64,000 nt of DNA from Candidatus Alloclostridium intestinigallinarum (GCA_904382605.1 CAJFJA010000002.1:186001-250000), one strand, 5' to 3'; counted from the first letter of the stretch, positions 50,863 through 60,346 are shown. Notes: generated by a model from the sequence alone, not told the origin. Translations and numbers: made by a program.

Positions 50863-52046
50863 TGCAAAACATACTCAGCGTAACCGTTCTGAACAGTTAT
50901 ATAAAGAACATTTTTATCGCGGAGGAACTTCTCCGCGACATATCCGTCGTCGGAGAAGTGAGCGGTTTTTCCATAAAGGGCAACAACGCATTTTTCGACA
51001 TAAAGGACGAAAATTGCAAGATTGCCTGTACCTGTTTCGGCGTCAAAAATATATATATGCCGAAAAACGGCGAAGCCGTGGTTATTTTCGGCAGTATCGA
51101 CTACTGGCCGAAAATGGGAAAAATTTCGTTCATCGCGCGAAGCATAAAACCCGTAGGCGAAGGCGCGCTTGCGCTCAAACTCGAACTTTTGAAAAAACGC
51201 CTTGCGGAAGAAGGTTATTTCGACGAGGGACATAAAAAACAAATTCCGCCGTACCCGAAACGGGTATGCGTGCTCACATCGCTTGCCGGCGCGGTAAGAC
51301 GCGATATCGTCACAACCATGCGGGCGAAGAACTCGTATACCGATATAGATATTGCCGACGTACCCGTCCAGGGAGCCGGCGCCGCGGCAAAGATATGCGA
51401 AGTGCTTGCCAGGGCGGACAAGCAGGGATACGACGTAATCGTGATAGCGCGCGGAGGCGGCTCGATGGAAGAACTAATGCCGTTCAACGACGAAAATCTG
51501 GTCAGGGCGATTTACGCCGCACAGACTCCCGTCATATCCGCCGTCGGACACGAAACCGACTATACGCTGTGCGACCTTGTTGCGGACGTCAGGGCTGCAA
51601 CGCCCACCGCGGCGGGCAATATGCTTGCCTTCGACAGCAGGGAGATAACCGCATTCATATACGATACAATCTATTCCTGTAAAGACAGACTTGAAGGAAA
51701 AATAGCGCGTATGCGTTCGGATTTACTTCATTTGAGTATGCGCATGAGCGCACGCTCGCGTGAGAGCATAGCTTTGGCAAGGTCGCAGGTGTTCGGCGTT
51801 GCGGATAAAATTTCCTATTCGGTAAAGACTAATCTGAAAGATATGCAGGCTAAGCTGAAACAGGAAGTAATAAGGCTGAAAATTCTCAACCCCGAGAATA
51901 TGCTGAAGAGGGGATACTTTATAATTCACAATAAACAAGGCGAAGTCACTCGCGTTGCCGAACTCGCGTGCGGTGAGGAAATCACGCTTACCGGCAGCGA
52001 CGGCAGGGCAAGCGCGGTGGTTAAAGAGGTGAAAAATGACGTTTGA
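50862..52046 (+). CDS. xseA: Exodeoxyribonuclease VII large subunit
   Basis: This is the catalytic subunit of a single-strand DNA exonuclease. Of the 394 residues, an N-terminal OB-fold (LRDISVVGEVSGFSIKGNNAFFDIKD, about 20-100) is followed by the catalytic region with LTSLAGAVRRDI, ARGGGSMEELMPFNDE and SAVGHETDYTLCDLVADVRAATPTAA in blocks, and a coiled-coil tail. ATG 50862 overlaps the folD stop. An in-frame start at 50763 was rejected. Confidence 0.97.
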   Translation: MQNILSVTVLNSYIKNIFIAEELLRDISVVGEVSGFSIKGNNAFFDIKDENCKIACTCFGVKNIYMPKNGEAVVIFGSIDYWPKMGKISFIARSIKPVGEGALALKLELLKKRLAEEGYFDEGHKKQIPPYPKRVCVLTSLAGAVRRDIVTTMRAKNSYTDIDIADVPVQGAGAAAKICEVLARADKQGYDVIVIARGGGSMEELMPFNDENLVRAIYAAQTPVISAVGHETDYTLCDLVADVRAATPTAAGNMLAFDSREITAFIYDTIYSCKDRLEGKIARMRSDLLHLSMRMSARSRESIALARSQVFGVADKISYSVKTNLKDMQAKLKQEVIRLKILNPENMLKRGYFIIHNKQGEVTRVAELACGEEITLTGSDGRASAVVKEVKNDV

Positions 52047-52254
52047 ACAGAATTTGAAAAAACTCGAACAGATTGCCGATAAAATGGAGGATAAGGACAC
52101 GTCCCTGGACGAAGGTCTGAAACTGTTCGACGAGGGCGTTAAACTTGCGGAAGAGTGCATGAAGAAGCTGGAAGAAAGCTCCGGTAAGGTTACCGAACTT
52201 TCCGAAAGGTTGGAAAAACTTCGCGTTTCAGACGGAGAGGACGGCGGTGAATAA
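52036..52254 (+). CDS. xseB: Exodeoxyribonuclease VII small subunit
   Basis: The 72 residues match the family: MTFEQNLKKLEQIADKMEDK, then SLDEGLKLFDEGVKLAEECMKKLEESSGKV. The two halves form a helical hairpin that coats the large subunit tail. It overlaps xseA by 11 bases and ispA by 8, consistent with coupled expression. Confidence 0.96.
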   Translation: MTFEQNLKKLEQIADKMEDKDTSLDEGLKLFDEGVKLAEECMKKLEESSGKVTELSERLEKLRVSDGEDGGE

Positions 52255-53101
52255 CCTGAATTTGTATAAAGAGCGGTTTGAACGCGTACTTTCCGACTAT
52301 CTGAACGCATACCCCGTAAAGTTTTCTCCCGTATGGGACGCGGTTGTCTACGCGGTGTCTGCGGGAGGTAAGAGAGTGCGCCCCGCATTGGCTTACATGG
52401 GCGCGCGTATTGCGGGGGCAGAGCCTGAAAAGGCCGATAAAGTTGCGCTCGCGGTGGAATTTATCCATAATTATTCGCTAATACACGACGATTTGCCGTG
52501 TATGGACGACGACGATCTGCGCCGCGGATGCCCTACCGTGCACAAGGCGTTCGGTGAAGGAACCGCGGTGCTTGCGGGCGACGCGCTGCTCAATCTGGCG
52601 TTCGAGTGCATCGGCGGCGCTGGAAGAGCGGCGGGATATATCGCAACGCAGAGCGGAATGTGCGGTATGGTGGGCGGACAATGCCTCGACCTTGCCAATT
52701 CGGACAATGCCGGAGTGGAAGGGGAAAGTCAGCTGGATAAGATCAATTCCCTTAAAACTTCAGCGCTTTTCAAAGCCGCGCTCGCAGGGGGCGCAATTAT
52801 ATGCGGCGCGGACGAAGAACTGGTATCTTCTCTTGAACTGTATGCCGACTGCCTGGGAAAGGTATTCCAGATAGTGGACGATATTCTGGACGCCCAATCT
52901 TCCGCCGAAGTGCTCGGAAAGAGTGCCGGACAGGACGAAAAGAACGGAAAAGTCACATATGTGTCGCTTCTAGGTATAGATGGAGCCATGAAAGCGGCAT
53001 ATAGATTAAATGCCGAATGCAAGCGTGCAATTGCAAAATACGGTCCGCGAGCAGAAGAACTCACGCGCTTTGCGGACTATCTGGCCGACAGGGTAAAATA
53101 G
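52247..53101 (+). CDS. ispA: Polyprenyl synthetase (farnesyl/geranyl diphosphate synthase)
   Basis: It condenses IPP with allylic diphosphates and feeds UppS. The 284 residues from GTG 52247 have GGKRVRPAL, the first aspartate-rich motif in HDDLPCMDDDDLRRG (about 83-97), GQCLDLA and the second aspartate-rich motif QIVDDILD (about 206). The two residues before the first motif (IH) suggest a short-chain product of FPP type, which is inference. Confidence 0.95.
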   Translation: MNNLNLYKERFERVLSDYLNAYPVKFSPVWDAVVYAVSAGGKRVRPALAYMGARIAGAEPEKADKVALAVEFIHNYSLIHDDLPCMDDDDLRRGCPTVHKAFGEGTAVLAGDALLNLAFECIGGAGRAAGYIATQSGMCGMVGGQCLDLANSDNAGVEGESQLDKINSLKTSALFKAALAGGAIICGADEELVSSLELYADCLGKVFQIVDDILDAQSSAEVLGKSAGQDEKNGKVTYVSLLGIDGAMKAAYRLNAECKRAIAKYGPRAEELTRFADYLADRVK

Positions 53102-53134
53102 TATAATCGCATATCTCCGCAAATATAATTAATC

Positions 53135-53740
53135 GTGCGGAATATTCGTAATGAGGGGTGCAAACCCGCAAACAAAGTAAAGTCGAAGCGTACCGGAGCA
53201 ACGTCCTGGGCGCTGAAAATAACGCCGGTAACCTTTTGCCTGTCGCTTGCCAGCAGTATCTTTTCGCAGGCGGTGACAACGTACACGGATCTTACGGTTT
53301 CGATAATGCTGCTGCTGTTCATGATGCTCGTATCGGTCGTGTTCGACGGAATAGGCGTTTCGGTCACCTCGTGCGATAAGGGCGAAGTGAAAAAACTTTT
53401 GCAATATGACGCAAAGCGTGCTAAAATAGCAATGGGGCTTATCTCAAACGCCGAAAAGGTGAACAGCGTATGCGCGGACGTAATCGGCGACATATGCGGA
53501 GTACTCAGCGGAGCCTGCGGAGCTGTGCTCGCAGCCGGACTTGTCAGAGAGTGGGGTGCGGGCGGAAACGTACTTCCCACGCTTACTTCGGCGGTTGTTG
53601 CCGCAATCACCGTGGGCGGAAAGGCGTTTATGAAAGGAATTGCGGTTAAAAACGCGGATAAATACGTAGTTATGACGGCAAAAGCGCTGTCGTACATATA
53701 TAAGCCTAAGAACAAAAACAAGAAGGAAATACGCAAATGA
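53135..53740 (+). CDS. Small DUF21/CNNM-like membrane protein of unknown function
   Basis: I do not recognise this gene with certainty. Its 201 residues (GTG start, no ribosome site; TATAAT ends 5 bases upstream) begin with a basic stretch. About four membrane helices follow (TPVTFCLSLASSIFSQAV, VSIMLLLFMMLVSVVFDGIGVSV, VLSGACGAVLAAGLV, LTSAVVAAITVGGKAFMKG). The pattern VVFDGIGVSVTSC recalls the DUF21 domain of CorC/HlyC-type transporters, but no CBS domains are present. It lies between ispA and dxs and overlaps dxs by four bases. Confidence 0.6.
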   Translation: MRNIRNEGCKPANKVKSKRTGATSWALKITPVTFCLSLASSIFSQAVTTYTDLTVSIMLLLFMMLVSVVFDGIGVSVTSCDKGEVKKLLQYDAKRAKIAMGLISNAEKVNSVCADVIGDICGVLSGACGAVLAAGLVREWGAGGNVLPTLTSAVVAAITVGGKAFMKGIAVKNADKYVVMTAKALSYIYKPKNKNKKEIRK

Positions 53741-55431
53741 GCAATCTTTTGGATCACGTAAATTCGCCCGAAGATATTAAATCTTTCGACGTGCCTATGC
53801 TGAACGAGCTGGCACAGGAAATACGTGATCTAATTTTGCAAGTCGTGCTTTCAAAGGGCGGACACCTGTCTTCCAATCTGGGAGTGGTGGAACTTACGGT
53901 GGCCCTGCATTACGTATTCGATTTCAAAAAAGACAGGCTGATTCTTGACGTGGGACACCAATGTTACGCACATAAAATTCTTACCGGCCGCAAGGACGAA
54001 TTCGCCGCGTTGCGCACCAAAGACGGTATAGCCGGTTTCCCCAAGCGTGAAGAAAGCGTATACGACGCGGCTAATACGGGGCATTCCTCCACGTCGGCGT
54101 CGCTTGCGTGCGGTATGCTCAGGTACGGACACGACGGAGCGCAGATAGTCGCTCTGATAGGCGACGGCGCAATGACGGGCGGTTTGATTTACGAGGCGTT
54201 CAACGACGTAAAGGCCATCGGAAAGAAATTTATCGCTATAATCAACAACAACGATATGTCCATATCCAAAAACGTTGGCAGCGTTGCGGAATATCTGCGC
54301 GATCTGGATTCCGTAAGACAGCCGTTCAGGGAATACGGGATAAAATATTACGGCTCGGTAGACGGTCACAATATAGAAGAACTTATCAAGGCTTTCACCT
54401 ATGCGCGCGATTGCAGGAACAGCATTATAATCAACGTGCACACCCAAAAGGGCAAAGGTTATGCCGAGGCGGAAAAATTCCCCGACAAATACCACAGCTA
54501 TTCTCCTTCTCCTTCTTCGGGAGGGTCGTTCAGCTCGCGTATGGGCGGAAAACTGCTTGAACTTGCAAAAAGGGACGATAAGATATGCGCAATTACCGCG
54601 GCGATGGCGGACGGAACCGGGCTTGAAAAAATACGCAGCGAACTTCCGGGACAGTTCGTGGACGTAGGCATTGCGGAAGAACATGCCCTGTGTATGGCAA
54701 GCGGTATGGCGATAAGCGGAGCAAAACCTTATTTTGCCGTGTACTCATCTTTCCTGCAACGCGCCTACGACCAGGTAATTCACGATATGTGCCTGAACGA
54801 CTGCGCGATAACTCTGTGTATAGACAGGGCGGGCTTTGTCCCCGGCGACGGGGAAACGCACCAAGGCGTTTACGATATATCTTATCTCAGAAGCGTCAAA
54901 AATATGACGATTCTTGCGCCCAAGGACTTTGATGAACTTGAAAATATGCTCGAATGGTCGGCACACTTTTACCACCCTTTGGCAATACGTTATCCCAAAT
55001 ACGTTCCCGTGCATAAATATTCCGTACATGAATCTTTCAGACCGGGTAGCTGGGAATGGCTGGCGAAAGCCGGTGAAGAAGTCGTCGTTCTTGCGTGCGG
55101 CGCGCTCATGAACGATTTTGCCATGTCCGTCCACGATAAATACGGCGGTTTCGACGTGGTGAACGCCAGGTCGGTAAATCCCGTGGACGATAAGTTGCTC
55201 AAATCCATAGCGGGCAAAAAGATAATAACTCTCGAAGACAACGTACAGCCCGGCGGATTCGGAAGCGGAGTTGCCGAATTTTATATTGCAAACGGCATAG
55301 CCGTGCCGCGTATGATAATAAAAGCCGCGGACGGTTCCAAGCTCACGCACGCTTCTTTAAGCCAGCTCATGCAGATGAACGGTTTTACGGAAGAAAGTCT
55401 GCTTGCCGCCGTAAATTCCCTGAAACAATGA
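53737..55431 (+). CDS. dxs: 1-deoxy-D-xylulose-5-phosphate synthase, shortened linker
   Basis: Dxs condenses pyruvate and glyceraldehyde 3-phosphate with thiamine diphosphate, the first MEP step. The 564 residues are about 60 fewer than usual. The N-terminal HLSSNLGVVELTVALHYVFD, DVGHQCYAHKILTGR and the ThDP motif GDGAMTGGLIYEAFNDV are present, as are DVGIAEEHALCMASG, STFLQRAYDQ-like SSFLQRAYDQVIHD and DRAGFVPGDGETHQGVYD. The deficit is in the linker before the second domain (about residue 245-275, PSPSSGGSFSSRMG). It overlaps tlyA by four bases. Confidence 0.93.
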   Translation: MSNLLDHVNSPEDIKSFDVPMLNELAQEIRDLILQVVLSKGGHLSSNLGVVELTVALHYVFDFKKDRLILDVGHQCYAHKILTGRKDEFAALRTKDGIAGFPKREESVYDAANTGHSSTSASLACGMLRYGHDGAQIVALIGDGAMTGGLIYEAFNDVKAIGKKFIAIINNNDMSISKNVGSVAEYLRDLDSVRQPFREYGIKYYGSVDGHNIEELIKAFTYARDCRNSIIINVHTQKGKGYAEAEKFPDKYHSYSPSPSSGGSFSSRMGGKLLELAKRDDKICAITAAMADGTGLEKIRSELPGQFVDVGIAEEHALCMASGMAISGAKPYFAVYSSFLQRAYDQVIHDMCLNDCAITLCIDRAGFVPGDGETHQGVYDISYLRSVKNMTILAPKDFDELENMLEWSAHFYHPLAIRYPKYVPVHKYSVHESFRPGSWEWLAKAGEEVVVLACGALMNDFAMSVHDKYGGFDVVNARSVNPVDDKLLKSIAGKKIITLEDNVQPGGFGSGVAEFYIANGIAVPRMIIKAADGSKLTHASLSQLMQMNGFTEESLLAAVNSLKQ

Positions 55432-56156
55432 GGCTTGACGCTTATCTTTCCTCGGTACACGGGATAACGCGCGCCAAAGCCAAACAGATGATAGAGCGCG
55501 GCATGGTCAGTCTGAACGGAAAAACCGCAGATAAACCTGCGGCGTCCGTTGACGACGGCGACGACGTGGTGATAGAAAAATTTCCCGAATATGCTTCTTT
55601 CGGCGGAGAAAAGCTGGCTAAGGCTTTACGCGATTTTAATTTTTCGGTTGAAAATATGGTATGTGCGGATATAGGGGCTTCCAACGGAGGCTTTACCTCC
55701 TGTCTGCTTATGAACGGCGCGGCGAAAGTGTACGCCGTGGACGTGGGGGAGTGCGCTTTGCCCGAAAAACTCAAAACGGATCCGCGCGTAAAGGTAATGG
55801 ATAAGACGAACGCCCGTTTTCTGACAGCCGACAATCTGGGCGGGCAATGCGATTTCGTCTGCATAGACGTAAGTTTCATATCGCTTGAACTCATTCTTCC
55901 CGCTGCGGCAGGGTTGATAGGGGAAGGCGGACACGTAATCGCCCTCATAAAGCCGCAGTTCGAAGTCGGAAAAAAGGCGCTGAGCAAGCGCGGAATAGTC
56001 GTAAACGCGCGGGAAAGAGAAAGGGCGGTCGATAAAATACGCGGCGCCGCCGCAGCTTGCGGGTTACTTGAAGAAAATTTCACCGTTGCGCCGGTAAGAG
56101 AGAATAAAAATATAGAATATTTAATACTTTTTACCAAAAAGCTGTTGTATAAATAA
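55428..56156 (+). CDS. tlyA: TlyA-family rRNA 2'-O-methyltransferase
   Basis: The 242 residues have an N-terminal S4 RNA-binding domain (RLDAYLSSVHGITRAKAKQMIERGMVSLNG region, about 1-60) and a SAM-dependent methyltransferase domain: DIGASNGGFTSCLL (about 83-96), VDVGECAL, DVSFISLELILPAA and ALIKPQFEVGK. TlyA proteins methylate 16S and 23S rRNA, and some act as hemolysins. It lies between dxs and nadK as in many Firmicutes. Confidence 0.93.
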   Translation: MRLDAYLSSVHGITRAKAKQMIERGMVSLNGKTADKPAASVDDGDDVVIEKFPEYASFGGEKLAKALRDFNFSVENMVCADIGASNGGFTSCLLMNGAAKVYAVDVGECALPEKLKTDPRVKVMDKTNARFLTADNLGGQCDFVCIDVSFISLELILPAAAGLIGEGGHVIALIKPQFEVGKKALSKRGIVVNARERERAVDKIRGAAAACGLLEENFTVAPVRENKNIEYLILFTKKLLYK

Positions 56157-56173
56157 AAATTTTATAGTATAAT
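56145..56173 (+). promoter_or_regulatory. SigA promoter of nadK-argR-recN, near-leaderless spacing
   Basis: TTGTAT (56145-56150), 17 bp and TATAAT (56168-56173). The expected start near 56180 leaves only about 3 bases before the nadK ATG. Confidence 0.8.
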
Positions 56174-56182
56174 ATTCATACT

Positions 56183-56983
56183 ATGAAGATAGGAATATAC
56201 AGCAATCCGCATAAGGACAAGTCGGGAAGGCACGCGAAAGAGCTGTGCGATTTGCTTGATAAATATCAGGCGGAGTATTTTCTGTGCGTCAGCGAGAAAT
56301 TTTCGCTCGACTGCGCCGGTTTTGTCCCGGACGCGGTTATAGCCTTCGGCGGTGACGGAACCATGCTCCGCGCAGTCAGCGAGTGTGCGGAAAAAGATAT
56401 ACCGATACTCGGCGTCAATTTGGGTAAAGTCGGCTTTTTGACCGAAATAGGCTGCGAAAATATGCGTGAAGCCGCAGAAAAACTGCTCGCGGGCGAATAT
56501 TTTGTCGAAAAGCGTATAATGCTTGAAATCGAAAGCGGCGGTATAAAATATTATGCGCTTAACGAAGCGGCTCTTACCGGCTCGCTTTGCCGCGTCGCGG
56601 AAGTGACCGTTGAAATAGACGGCACTCTTGCCGATAAGGTCAGGGCGGACGGTATGCTGGTAAGCACGCCCACCGGCTCCACCGCTTATTCTCTTGCGTG
56701 CAACGGGCCCGTACTTTCTCCCGAAGTGGAAGCGTTCATAATAAACGCAATCTGCCCCCATTCTCTGCACTCGTGTCCGATAGTCGTGGACAGCGGAAGC
56801 GTCATTACGTTGAAAAGCGATAGCGAGGGACTGAATCTTGTGATAGACGGCACTATCGTGGAAAGCGGTTGCGGAAGCATAAATTTACAGATAAGCAAGG
56901 CGAAAAGAAACGCCGAATTTATAAGATTCACAAAGCAGAACTTCTATAACAGACTTCTGCACAAACTGAGTAATTGGAGCTGA
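56183..56983 (+). CDS. nadK: NAD kinase
   Basis: NadK phosphorylates NAD to NADP. The 266 residues include the catalytic GGDGTMLRAV (about 55-64), ILGVNLGKVGFLTEI, the NE/D motif LNEAALTGS (about 130) and RADGMLVSTPTGSTAYSLACNGP (block, about 153-175). There is no ribosome site. The ATG gives the expected N-terminus (KIGIYSNPHKD). argR follows after 1 base. Confidence 0.97.
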   Translation: MKIGIYSNPHKDKSGRHAKELCDLLDKYQAEYFLCVSEKFSLDCAGFVPDAVIAFGGDGTMLRAVSECAEKDIPILGVNLGKVGFLTEIGCENMREAAEKLLAGEYFVEKRIMLEIESGGIKYYALNEAALTGSLCRVAEVTVEIDGTLADKVRADGMLVSTPTGSTAYSLACNGPVLSPEVEAFIINAICPHSLHSCPIVVDSGSVITLKSDSEGLNLVIDGTIVESGCGSINLQISKAKRNAEFIRFTKQNFYNRLLHKLSNWS

Positions 56984-56984
56984 T

Positions 56985-57437
56985 ATGACAAGGAATGCAA
57001 GACAACGCAGAATAATCGAACTTATCAAGGAGCGCGACATCGACACGCAGGAAGAGCTTGTAACCTTACTGCAACAGTCGGGATATAACGTCACTCAGGC
57101 GACTGTTTCGCGCGACATCAAAGACCTGGGGCTTATAAAAAGCCAGACAGTAGCCGGTAGTTATAAGTATTCTCTGGTTGAAAACGCGCGTCCGAATACT
57201 CTCGGTAAATTCGGCACAATGTTCAGACAGGCCGTAGTGGCGATATCACGCGCAGGCAATCTCATCGTTATCCGCACCGTGACCGGCACGGCAGGCACGG
57301 CGGGCGCTTTCGTCGATTCGATGAGCTACGAACACGTTTTGGGCAGCGTTGCGGGCGACGACACCATTCTGATCGTCTGCGATACGGAAGAAAACGCGGA
57401 AAACGTCAAGATTCAACTTGAAAGCAATCTGGAATAA
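56985..57437 (+). CDS. argR: Arginine repressor ArgR/AhrC
   Basis: This hexameric, arginine-responsive DNA-binding regulator has 150 residues. A winged-helix N-terminal domain (RQRRIIELIKERDIDTQEEL, then TQATVSRDIKDLGL, residues about 6-50) is followed by a C-terminal arginine-binding domain with TVTGTAGTAGAFVDSM and VAGDDTILIVC. The usual ANAIA stretch is here GTAGAF. It overlaps recN by one base. Arginine genes are not in the window. Confidence 0.96.
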   Translation: MTRNARQRRIIELIKERDIDTQEELVTLLQQSGYNVTQATVSRDIKDLGLIKSQTVAGSYKYSLVENARPNTLGKFGTMFRQAVVAISRAGNLIVIRTVTGTAGTAGAFVDSMSYEHVLGSVAGDDTILIVCDTEENAENVKIQLESNLE

Positions 57438-59125
57438 TGCTTACCACTTTATCTATTGAAAACGTCGCGCTTATCGACAGGCTGGAAGTGGAATTCGGCA
57501 AAGGACTGAACATACTTTCCGGTGAAACGGGCGCGGGCAAATCCATCATAATCGACAGCGTGAATTTCGTTCTCGGCACACGCGCCGACAAATCTCTTAT
57601 ACGCTACGGCGAAAAAACCGCGCGCGTATCGGCGTATTTCAGCGAACCGACGCCGCAAATCAGAGAACTTCTGGACGAATACGGCATAGAAGACGAGGGC
57701 GAACTTATGCTTTCGCGCACCATGTCGGAAGACGGTGCAAGCGTTTGCCGCATCAACGGACGTAAAGTTACGCTTTCCATGCTGCGCGGCATCTCCGCGC
57801 ACCTTGCGGATATATACGGCCAGCACGAATCGGTAAGTCTGCTCAATCCCGCAAACCATCTGGCGGTTGTAGACGGCTTTGCCGGCGAAAATCTGACCGC
57901 AGCATTGAACGAACAGTCAGCTTTGTGCGACGAATATTACGGCTATAAGGCTAAAATCGCCGAGTATAAGGAACTTGCTTCCGAAGATAAGGAGTATCTT
58001 GACTTTAAGATAAACGAAATAGAGGAAGCGGACTTAAAAGAAGGCGAGGAGGAAGAACTGCACGCAACGCGCAGGAAACTGAACAATTACGAATCATATC
58101 TTACCGCTCTCCAAGCCGCGCGCGAGTATCTAGACGGAGAAAACGGTGCGGTTGAACGAGCCTCGTCATCAATGAAGGAACTCGGCAGGATAACCGATTT
58201 CGAGCCGAAAATTTCTCCTTTGATTGAAAGGCTGGACGCGGTTGTAATAGAACTCGACGATATATCCGGCGAACTCAACGCTTTGCTGGACGACGCCGAT
58301 TTCGACGAAGAAAAAGCGCGTTACGTGGAAGAGAGAATTGCGAAAATCAACTCGCTTAAACGCAAGTACGGCTCTTCCGTCGAAGATATATTGTCCGAAC
58401 TCGGCAGATTGAAAGACAGACGGGCAAAATATGAGGACGCGGTTGCCGAATGTGAAAAATTTGATAAAAAAATTGCGGTAATGACGGATAAACTGTATGC
58501 AAATACTCTTAAAATAAGTTCTATACGTCGGAAAGCGGCTAAATCTTTTGCCGAAAGCGTAACGGGCGAGCTTAAAAGCCTCGGAATGAAGAACGCCGTT
58601 TTCACCGTCGAATTCGCGCCTGTACCGGAGAAAGAAACGATTCGTTTTGAAAAGTCGGGCAGCGATGAAGTGCAGTTTTTGTTCTCCGCAAACAGCGGAC
58701 AGCCCCCGCGACCTTTGTCAAAGATAATTTCCGGCGGCGAGCTGTCGCGTTTTATGTTGGCGATGAAAAACAGTCTTCCTTCCGGTTTCGGTATCCAGAC
58801 GATGATATTCGACGAGATAGATACGGGTATCAGCGGCGAAACGGCGCAGATTGTGGCGGAAAAGCTGTACAATATTTCGCGCGGAAAACAGGTCCTCGCG
58901 GTAACGCATCTGCCGCAGCTTGCTTCCATGGCGGACGAACAGTATCTCATATCCAAATCGGTAAAGGGCGGCAACACGTTTACCGGCCTCACCCTTCTGG
59001 ACAGGGAAGGTATGCTGTCCGAAATATCCCGTTTGATAGGCGGTGCGCAGTACAGCAAACACGCTCTTTTACACGCCGCCGAGATGAAGGAGTATGCCGA
59101 TAACTATAAAAAATCGCTTTCATGA
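57437..59125 (+). CDS. recN: DNA repair protein RecN
   Basis: RecN is an SMC-like ATPase in double-strand break repair. The 562 residues have Walker A GETGAGKSIIID (about 30-41), a long coiled coil (about 155-365), the signature ISGGELSRFMLAMK (about 430) and Walker B TMIFDEIDTGISG, followed by AVTHLPQLASMAD. The argR-recN-spoIVB order is classic for spore formers. Confidence 0.98.
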   Translation: MLTTLSIENVALIDRLEVEFGKGLNILSGETGAGKSIIIDSVNFVLGTRADKSLIRYGEKTARVSAYFSEPTPQIRELLDEYGIEDEGELMLSRTMSEDGASVCRINGRKVTLSMLRGISAHLADIYGQHESVSLLNPANHLAVVDGFAGENLTAALNEQSALCDEYYGYKAKIAEYKELASEDKEYLDFKINEIEEADLKEGEEEELHATRRKLNNYESYLTALQAAREYLDGENGAVERASSSMKELGRITDFEPKISPLIERLDAVVIELDDISGELNALLDDADFDEEKARYVEERIAKINSLKRKYGSSVEDILSELGRLKDRRAKYEDAVAECEKFDKKIAVMTDKLYANTLKISSIRRKAAKSFAESVTGELKSLGMKNAVFTVEFAPVPEKETIRFEKSGSDEVQFLFSANSGQPPRPLSKIISGGELSRFMLAMKNSLPSGFGIQTMIFDEIDTGISGETAQIVAEKLYNISRGKQVLAVTHLPQLASMADEQYLISKSVKGGNTFTGLTLLDREGMLSEISRLIGGAQYSKHALLHAAEMKEYADNYKKSLS

Positions 59126-59169
59126 ATAAATAGCTGTAATTTCCTTACACTATCTGCAAGGAGAGCAGC

Positions 59170-60309
59170 ATGAACAAAAAAGTTTTATCCGGGCTGCTCG
59201 TCCCCGCAATCGCGCTTGTGCTAATGTGCGCTATGCTGATCGGGGCGGGCGGTTTATTTTTTAAACCATCTATGCAAAGCGCGCCATACAGCGCGGTTTT
59301 TTCGGAAACGGAAGAAATTTACAACTACGGCGGGACAATCGGAAATTCCGCCGAAAGCGGCGTGAAAATTATGCCGGCGGCGCTTCCTCAAAGTGAAAAT
59401 ACTGTGCTTTTGGGCGGTTATCCTCTCGGTATAAATATAAGACCGCAAGGGGTAATAATTACTTCTAGGGTCGGCGTAGTTACGTCAAACGGCGTTGTGA
59501 CGCCGCTTGAGGGCGTTGAAATTTCTTCGGGAGATCTGCTGTGTGCCATCAACGGCGAACAGGTACGCAGCGCGGAAGATATATCCCGTATTCTTAAATC
59601 GTCGGAAGGCGACGTAACGATAACGATATCTCATGCAGGCAACCGAGCCAATTATACCGTAACCCCCGCGGTGGACTCCGTAAACGGCGAGCGTAAACTC
59701 GGCGTAATGCTGCAGGAGGGAATAAGCGGTATAGGTACGCTGACCTTTGTCGACAGCCGCGGCAGATACGGCGCGCTCGGACATCCCGTGAAGGACGCCT
59801 ACGGCAATACGGTTGAACCCGAATCGGGAAATATCTATCCTGCCGTAATAAAGGGCGCTATACCCGGTACGCGCGGCAAAGCCGGCGAACTGCAGGGGGT
59901 ATACTCGAAACAGACGGGAAACATCGGCACGATAGATGCCGACAATATTTTCGGCATATTCGGCGAATATTGCGGCAGTACTGAAAATCTGATTCAGATA
60001 GAAATAGGTGCGCGTGAAACCGTCCAACCCGGCAAAGCGTATATCTATTCCACGCTTTCCGGCACTTCGCCCAGGCTTTACGAAATAGAAATAATCAAAG
60101 CGGAACGCCAGAATTCCCCTTTGGACAAGAGTATGGTCATACGCGTTACCGACAGGGAACTGCTTGCCAAAGCCGGCGGAATTGTGCAGGGTATGAGCGG
60201 AAGTCCCATTATCCAGAACGGAAAACTGATAGGTGCGGTGACCCACGTACTCATCGACGATCCCACCAAAGGTTACGGAATTTACGCCGAATGGATGACG
60301 GGAAGATAG
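59170..60309 (+). CDS. spoIVB: Stage IV sporulation protein B (SpoIVB peptidase)
   Basis: This forespore serine peptidase (S55) triggers pro-SigK processing through SpoIVFA. The 379 residues contain a membrane anchor (about 9-30), a PDZ domain (about 95-165, GVEISSGDLLCAINGEQV) and the peptidase domain with catalytic His in YGALGHPV (about 205) and Ser in GMSGSPII (about 344). AAGGAG precedes the ATG. spo0A, usually next, is absent. Confidence 0.97.
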   Translation: MNKKVLSGLLVPAIALVLMCAMLIGAGGLFFKPSMQSAPYSAVFSETEEIYNYGGTIGNSAESGVKIMPAALPQSENTVLLGGYPLGINIRPQGVIITSRVGVVTSNGVVTPLEGVEISSGDLLCAINGEQVRSAEDISRILKSSEGDVTITISHAGNRANYTVTPAVDSVNGERKLGVMLQEGISGIGTLTFVDSRGRYGALGHPVKDAYGNTVEPESGNIYPAVIKGAIPGTRGKAGELQGVYSKQTGNIGTIDADNIFGIFGEYCGSTENLIQIEIGARETVQPGKAYIYSTLSGTSPRLYEIEIIKAERQNSPLDKSMVIRVTDRELLAKAGGIVQGMSGSPIIQNGKLIGAVTHVLIDDPTKGYGIYAEWMTGR

Positions 60310-60346
60310 CAAATTGATATAAATGTCGGAGCATCGGGCGAATAAG

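Noticed and set aside
59124..59154. GAATA followed by CACTATC before spoIVB as a SigG promoter
   Set aside because: The spacing is 19 and only 5 of 7 positions of the -10 match, so it is too weak to call.
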